Origin: Granulicella aggregans
Lineage (GTDB): Bacteria; Acidobacteriota; Terriglobia; Terriglobales; Acidobacteriaceae
Length of the DNA: 64,000 bases
Assembly: GCF_025685565.1 (NCBI RefSeq)
Contig: NZ_JAGSYE010000001.1
Location: 1 to 64,000 of the forward strand
Direction: 5' to 3'
The notes beneath the pieces were generated by a model. It saw nothing but the letters and a program-made list of their open reading frames with translations, ran no database searches and was not told the origin of the DNA. Numbering within the stretch: the stretch's first letter is position 1; the number at the start of each line of letters is the position of its first letter. The position numbers and the translations under genes are program-made. Below, in pieces: positions 54,217 through 62,261 of this stretch.

Positions 54217-57200
54217 TTCCAGAAGATCTAACCGGCATTGCGATCGTTGGTATGTCCGGCAGGTTTCCGGGCGCGAGCAGCGTCGCGGAGTTTTGGGCAA
54301 ACCAGCTCGCCGGCATCGAGGGCATCTCGCAGTTCTCCGCCGAGGAGTTGGAGATCGTCAACGCGCGCCAGGCCGCGAGCGATCCGAACTACATCAAAGC
54401 CCGCTCCATCCTTAAAGATATCGACCTCTTCGACGCGGAGTTCTTCAGCATTCTCCCGAAAGAAGCGTCGTTGATGGATCCCCAGCACCGGATCTTTCTG
54501 GAGTGCTGCTGGGAAGCGTTCGAAGATGCCGGCTACGACCCTGGCACCTATCCGGGATCTGTCGGCGTGATGGCCGGAACGGCCTTCAACAGCTACTTCC
54601 ATGCCGAGGTCTGCGCCCAGCCCGGATTCACCGAAGACTTTCTGAAGAACTACCAGATCGGCAACTACCAGGCGATGATGGGCAACCATCCCGACTACCT
54701 AGCGACGCGGGTCTCCTATAAGTTCAACCTGAAAGGCCCCAGCTTCTCGGTGCAATCTGCGTGTTCGACCTCTCTTGTCGCCGTATGCCAGGCATGCCAG
54801 AGCCTGATGACCTACCAGGCCGACATGATGCTGGCTGGCGGCGTCTCCATCACGCTGCCGCAGAAGCGCGGCTATGTGTACCAAGAAGGTGGAATGGGAT
54901 CGGCCGACGGCCACTGCCGCCCGTTCGACAACGACGCTCAGGGAACGGTCTTCGGCTCGGGCGTCGGCGTCGTACTGCTCAAGCGGCTTGAAGATGCGAT
55001 CGCCGACGGCGACCACATCTATTCCGTCATCCGGGGCTTCGCGACGAATAACGACGGCGGCAACAAGGTTGGTTACACCGCCCCCAGCATTGAAGGCCAG
55101 GCGAATGTCGTCGCCATGGCGCAGCAGGCTGCAGGAGTTGAGCCTGAGTCAATCGGCTATATCGAAGCACATGGAACAGCAACGCCGCTAGGCGACCCCA
55201 TTGAACTCGCCGCACTCGAGAAGGCATTCCGTACAGGGACGCAAGCTAAGAACTTCTGCACCATCGGAACGGCGAAGGCCAACGTTGGCCATCTCGACAT
55301 CGCAGCCGGCGTGACCGGCCTGATCCACGCGGCTCACGTCGTGAAGCACGGACAGTTTCCCGGAACCTTGAACTTCAAGAAGCCGACCGAGCGCTTCGAC
55401 ATGGCGAACAGCCCATTCAAGGTGACTGCGACGCCTGCCGCCTGGGAGCGGAACGGAAGTCCGCGCCGCGCGGGCGTTAGCGCCTTCGGTGTCGGCGGAA
55501 CGAACGCCCACCTGATTCTAGAAGAGGTCGAACCTGATCCTTCCGATCCCCCAACGCGAGCAGCCCAGTTGCTGGTCGTCTCGGCAAGGTCGCAGGCGGC
55601 GCTCGATGCGGCGACGGCAAATTTAGCCGCCGATATCGAGGCCCATCCAGACCGTGCGCTGGCAGATGTGGCTTACACGCTTCAGACCGGACGCAGACCG
55701 TTCGACTTCCGCCGCGCCGTTGTAGCCGAGACGAGCGCAGAAGCAGTCGCCGGGCTACACAAGACACTTGGCAAGGTCGCACCGGGGAAGAAACGGAACG
55801 CTCCCGATCCGTCTGTCGCCTTCATGTTCCCCGGCCAGGGTTCTCAGCGCGTCAACATGGGGCGCGGTCTCTACGAGACGGAGCCAGTCTTCCACGACGC
55901 CGTCGATGCCTGCGCAAGGATCCTTCTGCAGGATGCGAATCTTGATCTTCTGACCGTACTCTACCCGGAGCCCAGCAAAGAAGATGCCGCCACCGAGTTG
56001 CTTACGCAGACCATGCTGGCGCAGCCCGCGATCTTCGTCGTCGAGTACGCCTTGGCGAAGCTGTGGATCTCCTGGGGCATCCAACCCTCGGCGATGATCG
56101 GCCACAGCATCGGGGAGTTTGCCGCCGCCTGTCTCGCCGGTGTCTTCTCGCTCGCAGACGCATTGCACCTGGTGGCGACGCGAGGAAGACTGATGCAGGG
56201 ACTTCCGTCCGGCACCATGCTCAGCGTCCGCGCCAGTGCAGAGCAGATATCACCCCTGCTGAGCGAAGGCGTCAGCATCGCGGCGAACAACGCGCCCACT
56301 CTCTGCGTCATCTCCGGAGCGACACCCCCCATCGAAGAGTTCGAAGCGAAGCTGACGAAGCTTGAGATCGTCAGCCGCAGACTCGTCACCTCGCACGCGT
56401 TCCACTCCCCGATGATGGACCCGATTACGGCGGAGTTTCGCGAGGCGGCGGCGAAGGTGAAGATGTCCCCGCCGCAGATTCCCTACGTTTCGACTCTTAC
56501 CGGAGACTGGATCCGGCCCGACGATGCCACCTCCGCTGACTACTGGGCCCGGCATCTCCGTGAGCCGGTACAGTTTGCGCCTGCGATAGCCCGGTTACTG
56601 CAATCCGGAGATCGAATGTTACTAGAGGTCGGGCCGAGCGGAGTTTTGGTAATGCTTGCCCGTCAAAATCTGGCACTGGGCGCAAAGATTGCCATGCTAT
56701 CCTCACTCTCCAATAGCGACAGTGGGCAGGATGATACGCACTCCATGCTGCATGCCTTGGGGGAAGCCTGGACCAGGGGTGCGAAGCCCGATTGGCAGGA
56801 GATTCAAACGCAGGCCAGACGCCAGCGTGTTTCGTTGCCAACCTATCCTTTTGAACGCAAGCGTTTCTGGCTTAGCGACGCCCATAAGAGCGTTGACTCC
56901 GGTGAGATCGAGCTGCCGGAGATCATTCAGAGGCCTGTTTCTTCCGACCCGGCGGCAATCCTGCCGGTTGCGACACTGAAGGAGATCTCGCCCATGTCTC
57001 AGAGCCTTTCGCAATCTGTAGCGAGTCCAGCAGCAGCCACGCAAGCAAAGCCACGCAAAGAAACCATCCGCGTCATGCTGATCGAGATCTTCGAGGAGCT
57101 TTCGGGCCTCGATATCAGCGGCGAAGACACCTCCGCGTCCTTCCTCGAGATCGGCTTCGACTCCCTCTTCCTGACCCAGGTCACGCAGTCGCTGCAGCAG

Positions 57201-60200
57201 AAGTTCGGCATCAAGATCACCTTCCGTCAGTTGATGGACGACCTCGCGACGCTCGACGCGCTCTCGGGCTACATCGACGGCCACGTCGCTCCAGGCCTCT
57301 ACGAAGAGGCCGCCCCTGCTGCTGTGGTCGCCGCGCCGTCGGCTCAAGTTGCCCCTGTTCCCACGATGAGCGTCGCCCCAGCTGCAGGCGGCGGAACCGC
57401 CATGGAAGAGCTGATGAAGAGTCAGCTCGCTGCGCTAAACCAGCTCTTCGCTCAGCAGATCGCAGCTCTCAATGGCGGTGCCGCACCCGCACCCGCCCCA
57501 CCACCGGTAGCACCCGTGCCAGTGGCTCAGGTTCCCGCCACGATTGCCGCGGCAGACCACCCGAAGGACGCTACCGTCGAGTTGAAGGGTTATGTTCCTT
57601 TCCGCGCGGCTGCGAAGAAGGTCCACGGCGAACTGACGCCCAAGCAGGAAGAGCACATCCGCAAGCTGGTCGCGCTCTACACCAGCCGCACCGCGAAGTC
57701 GAAGGCCAAGACGCAAGAGTACCGGCCTTATCTCGCTGACCCGCGTGTCGTCGCTGGCTTCAAAGTCCAGTGGAAGGAGATGGTCTACCCCATCATCACC
57801 GACCGCTCCAAGGGCTCGCGGATCTGGGACATCGACGGCAACGAGTATCTCGACTGCCTGAACGGCTTTGGCCCGATCATGCTCGGGCACCGTCCCGACT
57901 TCGTCGAAGACGCAATCGAAAAGCAGCTCCACCTCGGCTTCGAGATCGGCCCGCAGACACTGCTCGCTGGCGAAGTGGCCAAGGCACTTTGCGAGATGAC
58001 CGGCAATGAGCGTGCGACCTTCTGCAACACCGGCTCCGAAGCCGTCATGGCCGCGATGCGCGTAGCTCGCACAGTCAGCGGAAAGAACCGCATCGTCTAC
58101 TTCTCTGGCGACTATCACGGCATGTTCGACGAGGTCCTCGTCAAGGGCTTCAGGCGTGGCGGACAGCCGCAGTCTTCGCCTTTGGCACCTGGAATCCCGC
58201 GCGACTCTGTCGCGAATATGACGGTGCTCGAATACGGCGCACAGGAGTCACTCGACTGGATCAAGGCGCACACGAATGAGATCGCCGCCGTGCTGGTCGA
58301 ACCAGTCCAGAGCCGCCATCCGGCCTTCCAGCCGATCGAGTTCCTGAAAGAACTCCGCAAGATCACCGAAGAGGCCGACGTCTGCATGGTCTTCGACGAG
58401 GTGGTCACCGGCTTCCGCGTCCATCCCGGCGGCTGCCAGGCGCTCTTCGGCATTCGCGCCGACCTCGCCACCTACGGCAAGGTCATCGCCGGTGGCATGC
58501 CCATGGGCATCCTCGCCGGTAAGGCCAAGTACATGGACGCCCTCGACGGCGGCATGTGGCAGTACGGCGACGAGTCCATCCCGGAGGTCGGCGTCACCTT
58601 CTTCGCCGGAACCTTCGTCCGCCACCCGCTGGCGATGGCCGCGTGCAAGGCAGTCCTCACGCACCTGAAGAAGGAAGGCCCCGCGCTGCAGGAGCGGCTG
58701 ACGGCGCGCACGACAGACCTGATCGCACGCCTGAACGCTCTGCTCAAGAAAAACGAAGTCCCTACGCACATCGAGAGCTTCTCCAGCTTCTTCTACTTCA
58801 GCTTCCCCTCGGACTTCCGCTTCGGCAGCCTCTTCTACTACCACCTGCGTTCGAAGGGAATTCACCTGCTCGAGAACTTCCCGTGCTTCATCACGACCGA
58901 GCACACCGCCGAAGACATCGACCACATCGTGCGCGCGTTCGAAGAGACAATCGCGGAGATGCAGGCCGGCGAAGTACTCGACATGCCGACTGGCGGCAAG
59001 ACGATCGAGGCTGCCGCAATCGAGACTCCGGCCTACGCCAGCAGCGCTCCGATCACCGAATCACAGATGGAGATTTTGCTCTCCGCCGCGCTCTCGTCCG
59101 AGGCGAACTGCAGCTACAACGAATCCCTCTCGCTTCACCTAAAGGGTACGCTCAACGTCCCCGTTCTTACGGAGTCATTTTCGAGCCTGGTCGCCCGCTA
59201 CGACGCCCTCCGCGCAACCTTCGACATGGACGCTCGGACGCAGCACTTCTCCGCTCCGAAGCCAGTTGAGCTGCCCCTGATCGACCTCTCCGGCCTGGCC
59301 GAGACCGAGCAGAAGACGAAGTTTGCGAGCTTCATCAAGGAAGACGCACATAAGCCGTTCGATCTCGTCGCAGGCCCCATGTTCCGTGTGGCGCTCGTTC
59401 GTTTCGCAGCGGACAAACACGCGTTCGTCTTCACCGCCCACCACGTGGTCTGCGACGGCTGGAGCATCAACGTGATGCTCGATGAGCTGTCGAAGACGTA
59501 CAGCGCCAAGTTCGAAGGCAAGTCTCCTCATCTCGATCCGCTGATGCCGTTCAGCAGCTACGCGGTCGCGCAGGACGCGCACTTCATCGGCGACGAAGGA
59601 GCCAAGAACGAAGCGTTCTGGCTGAAGAACTTCGAGGTTCTCCCTCCGCTTTTAGACCTGCCGCTGGATCATCCTCGTCCGGCGATGAAGAGCTTTGCCG
59701 GAGCGACCTACAGCCGCAAGATTGGCGCAGCAGCCCTCAAGGACATCAAACGCGCAGGCGCACAGCAGAAGTGCACGCTCTTCGCAACAATGCTTGCCGG
59801 TTTCGCCGCAACCCTGACCCGCCTCACGGGCCAGGAAGACATTGTCGTCGGCGTCCCCGCTGCCGGTCAGTCTCTGGTCGAAGACAAGGTCCTCGTCGGC
59901 CACGCGGTGAACTTCGTTCCCATCCGCGGCATCACTCACGAGGGCATCACGACCGCGCAGTTTCTGCAGCAGATGCGCTCGAACATCTTCGACGCCTACG
60001 ACCATCAGAACTACACCTTTGGCCGCCTGGTGCGGAAGCTGCCAATCGCTCGCGATGCCAGCCGCCTGCCGCTGATCGAAGTCCAGTTCAACCTGGAAAA
60101 AGTAGGATCGGGCCTAGCCTTCGCCGGCCTGCAAGCCGAGGTCGACCCGAACCCGAAGAGCTTTGTGAACTTCGATGTCTTCATCAACGCCGTCGAAGGC

Positions 60201-62261
60201 ACAGACGGCGTCACGCTTCACGTCGACTACAACACCGACCTGATCGACGAGTTGACTATCGCGCGCTGGATGGACTGCTACGAGACCCTCCTGGGCGGTC
60301 TCAGCAGCGACGCCACACAGCCTCTCGCCTCGCTTCCGGTTCTCACTGCCAAGGAGCGCGAGCGCGTCTCCATCACGCCGAACCAGACCGCTGTTCCCTA
60401 CTCGTCGGATCTCTGCGTCCATCAGCTCTTCGAGCGTCAGGCGGCAGCCACTCCCAATGCAATTGCGCTCGAGTGCGAGGGTGAGTCGCTCACTTACGCC
60501 GAACTCGACGCACGCGTGAATAAGCTCGCCCGCTATCTGGTCTCCTCCGGCGTTCTGCGGGGCGAAGTGCTAGGCATCTACATGGAGCGGTCGATCGAGC
60601 TGGTCGTCTCTCTGCTCGCGACCTGGAAGGCAGGAGCGACCTACATTCCGCTCGACCCCACCTTCCCCATGGAACGGCTCAAGATGGTCTTCGAGGACCT
60701 GCATCAGCCGACCATCCTCACGCAGTCGCGCCTCGCGGCGGATCTGCCCTCGGCTGGAACGCGTCTCATCTGCGTCGACGAACGCTGGGCAGCCATCGAC
60801 GTCGAGGACGCCGGTCCGCTCGATCTCAAGTACGATCCGTCGGCGGTTGCGTATGTCATCTATACCTCCGGATCGACCGGCAGGCCCAAGGGCGTCGAGG
60901 TGACCCAGACCAACGTCGTGAACCTGCTGCAATCGATGGCGAAGAAACCGGGCATGACCTCCAAGGATATACTCGTAGCCGTCACGACGATCTCCTTCGA
61001 CATCGCCGCGCTCGAGGTCTATCTGCCGCTCATCACCGGCGCCAAGCTCGTGCTGGCAACACGCGCCGTGGCATCCGACGGCACCGAGCTGCTCAAGCTG
61101 CTCCACTCCTCCAACGCGACGATCATGCAGGCGACGCCGGTCACCTTCCGCTTGCTGATGGCCGCCGGATGGAAGGGCGATCCGAAGTTTACGGCATGGT
61201 GCGGAGGCGAAGCGCTTCCTCGCGACCTTGCGAACCAGATCCTCGCACTGAAGATCGATCTCTGGAACATGTACGGCCCAACCGAGACAACGATCTGGTC
61301 GGCGACCAGCATGGTCGAAGAGAAGGCTGGCCCCGTCTACGTCGGACCTCCCATTGACAACACGGAGTTCTACGTTCTCGACGCGCACAAGCAGTTGGTT
61401 CCAACCGGCGTCGCGGGAGAGCTTTATATCGGCGGCGTGGGCGTTGCCAAAGGCTACTTCCAGCGCCCCGACCTCACCGCCGATCGCTTTCTCAGCGACC
61501 CCTTCTCGCCCCGCGCAGGAGCGCGCTTCTACCGCACCGGCGACTTGGTTCGCCGTATGCCCAGCGGCGAGTTCGACTTCCTTGGCCGTGCGGACGGGCA
61601 GATCAAACTCCGCGGCTTCCGCATCGAACTCGGTGAAATTGAAACCGCGCTGAGCAAGTTCCCCGGGGTCCAACAGGCTGTCGTGCTGCTGCGTGAAGAC
61701 ATTCCAGGAGACAAGCGGCTCGTCGGGTACATCGTGGCGAGTGGAAAGAGTGCCCCGGTGCCAGCCGAGATTCGCTCCTTCCTGCTCTCGAAGCTGCCCG
61801 ACTATATGGTCCCCACTGCCTTCGTCGACCTGCCCACATTCCCCTTGACGGCGAATGGGAAGATCGACCGGCGAGCGCTTCCTGCTCCGGACCGCTCACT
61901 CCAGGTGCAGGACGGAAACTACGTAGCTCCGCAGACGCCGCAGGAAGAGCAGATGGCGGCGATCTGGGCGGAGGTGCTGCATGTCGAACGGGTAGGCGTC
62001 CAGGACAATATCTTCGAACTCGGAGCGGACTCGCTCCATGTCTTCCAGATCGCTGCCCGAGCAAATCAGGCCGGCATCGAAGTCAAACCGCGCCAGATTC
62101 TGCAATATCGACAGATCCGCGCCGTACTGGCTGAGCTCTCCTCGGTCGCGCCCGCAGCAAAAACCGCTCCCTTGATGGCTGTTTCCCGCGCCAAATACCG
62201 CATCTCACCTTCTACGCTGACGACGCAACCGGAACCGGTCGACGCCAGTACTGGAGATTGA
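54213..62261 (+). CDS. hybrid PKS-aminotransferase-NRPS, KS-AT-ACP-AMT-C-A-PCP
   Basis: 2682 residues. KS (7-432) has C184, H320 and H360. AT (535-830) has S632 in GHSIGE and HAFH at 728-731, which points to malonyl-CoA. ACP has S984 in GFDSL. A GSAM-like class III aminotransferase (about 1120-1590) has PLP lysine K1423 in YGKVIAGG. The C domain has an intact HHVVCDG (1743-1749). The A domain (TSGSTG at 2218) has pocket code D-I-L-Q-W-G-M-I-W-K, eight of ten positions equal to the glycine code, and the PCP has S2607 in LGADSL. No KR, DH or ER. The plan recalls McyE and MycA/ItuA, where the aminotransferase turns a beta-keto into a beta-amino group. Confidence 0.95.
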   Translation: MIPEDLTGIAIVGMSGRFPGASSVAEFWANQLAGIEGISQFSAEELEIVNARQAASDPNYIKARSILKDIDLFDAEFFSILPKEASLMDPQHRIFLECCWEAFEDAGYDPGTYPGSVGVMAGTAFNSYFHAEVCAQPGFTEDFLKNYQIGNYQAMMGNHPDYLATRVSYKFNLKGPSFSVQSACSTSLVAVCQACQSLMTYQADMMLAGGVSITLPQKRGYVYQEGGMGSADGHCRPFDNDAQGTVFGSGVGVVLLKRLEDAIADGDHIYSVIRGFATNNDGGNKVGYTAPSIEGQANVVAMAQQAAGVEPESIGYIEAHGTATPLGDPIELAALEKAFRTGTQAKNFCTIGTAKANVGHLDIAAGVTGLIHAAHVVKHGQFPGTLNFKKPTERFDMANSPFKVTATPAAWERNGSPRRAGVSAFGVGGTNAHLILEEVEPDPSDPPTRAAQLLVVSARSQAALDAATANLAADIEAHPDRALADVAYTLQTGRRPFDFRRAVVAETSAEAVAGLHKTLGKVAPGKKRNAPDPSVAFMFPGQGSQRVNMGRGLYETEPVFHDAVDACARILLQDANLDLLTVLYPEPSKEDAATELLTQTMLAQPAIFVVEYALAKLWISWGIQPSAMIGHSIGEFAAACLAGVFSLADALHLVATRGRLMQGLPSGTMLSVRASAEQISPLLSEGVSIAANNAPTLCVISGATPPIEEFEAKLTKLEIVSRRLVTSHAFHSPMMDPITAEFREAAAKVKMSPPQIPYVSTLTGDWIRPDDATSADYWARHLREPVQFAPAIARLLQSGDRMLLEVGPSGVLVMLARQNLALGAKIAMLSSLSNSDSGQDDTHSMLHALGEAWTRGAKPDWQEIQTQARRQRVSLPTYPFERKRFWLSDAHKSVDSGEIELPEIIQRPVSSDPAAILPVATLKEISPMSQSLSQSVASPAAATQAKPRKETIRVMLIEIFEELSGLDISGEDTSASFLEIGFDSLFLTQVTQSLQQKFGIKITFRQLMDDLATLDALSGYIDGHVAPGLYEEAAPAAVVAAPSAQVAPVPTMSVAPAAGGGTAMEELMKSQLAALNQLFAQQIAALNGGAAPAPAPPPVAPVPVAQVPATIAAADHPKDATVELKGYVPFRAAAKKVHGELTPKQEEHIRKLVALYTSRTAKSKAKTQEYRPYLADPRVVAGFKVQWKEMVYPIITDRSKGSRIWDIDGNEYLDCLNGFGPIMLGHRPDFVEDAIEKQLHLGFEIGPQTLLAGEVAKALCEMTGNERATFCNTGSEAVMAAMRVARTVSGKNRIVYFSGDYHGMFDEVLVKGFRRGGQPQSSPLAPGIPRDSVANMTVLEYGAQESLDWIKAHTNEIAAVLVEPVQSRHPAFQPIEFLKELRKITEEADVCMVFDEVVTGFRVHPGGCQALFGIRADLATYGKVIAGGMPMGILAGKAKYMDALDGGMWQYGDESIPEVGVTFFAGTFVRHPLAMAACKAVLTHLKKEGPALQERLTARTTDLIARLNALLKKNEVPTHIESFSSFFYFSFPSDFRFGSLFYYHLRSKGIHLLENFPCFITTEHTAEDIDHIVRAFEETIAEMQAGEVLDMPTGGKTIEAAAIETPAYASSAPITESQMEILLSAALSSEANCSYNESLSLHLKGTLNVPVLTESFSSLVARYDALRATFDMDARTQHFSAPKPVELPLIDLSGLAETEQKTKFASFIKEDAHKPFDLVAGPMFRVALVRFAADKHAFVFTAHHVVCDGWSINVMLDELSKTYSAKFEGKSPHLDPLMPFSSYAVAQDAHFIGDEGAKNEAFWLKNFEVLPPLLDLPLDHPRPAMKSFAGATYSRKIGAAALKDIKRAGAQQKCTLFATMLAGFAATLTRLTGQEDIVVGVPAAGQSLVEDKVLVGHAVNFVPIRGITHEGITTAQFLQQMRSNIFDAYDHQNYTFGRLVRKLPIARDASRLPLIEVQFNLEKVGSGLAFAGLQAEVDPNPKSFVNFDVFINAVEGTDGVTLHVDYNTDLIDELTIARWMDCYETLLGGLSSDATQPLASLPVLTAKERERVSITPNQTAVPYSSDLCVHQLFERQAAATPNAIALECEGESLTYAELDARVNKLARYLVSSGVLRGEVLGIYMERSIELVVSLLATWKAGATYIPLDPTFPMERLKMVFEDLHQPTILTQSRLAADLPSAGTRLICVDERWAAIDVEDAGPLDLKYDPSAVAYVIYTSGSTGRPKGVEVTQTNVVNLLQSMAKKPGMTSKDILVAVTTISFDIAALEVYLPLITGAKLVLATRAVASDGTELLKLLHSSNATIMQATPVTFRLLMAAGWKGDPKFTAWCGGEALPRDLANQILALKIDLWNMYGPTETTIWSATSMVEEKAGPVYVGPPIDNTEFYVLDAHKQLVPTGVAGELYIGGVGVAKGYFQRPDLTADRFLSDPFSPRAGARFYRTGDLVRRMPSGEFDFLGRADGQIKLRGFRIELGEIETALSKFPGVQQAVVLLREDIPGDKRLVGYIVASGKSAPVPAEIRSFLLSKLPDYMVPTAFVDLPTFPLTANGKIDRRALPAPDRSLQVQDGNYVAPQTPQEEQMAAIWAEVLHVERVGVQDNIFELGADSLHVFQIAARANQAGIEVKPRQILQYRQIRAVLAELSSVAPAAKTAPLMAVSRAKYRISPSTLTTQPEPVDASTGD

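Noticed and set aside
60570..61673. Minus-strand frame of 367 codons within the hybrid synthetase
   Set aside because: It is opposite the well-conserved second adenylation domain and shows no protein family.
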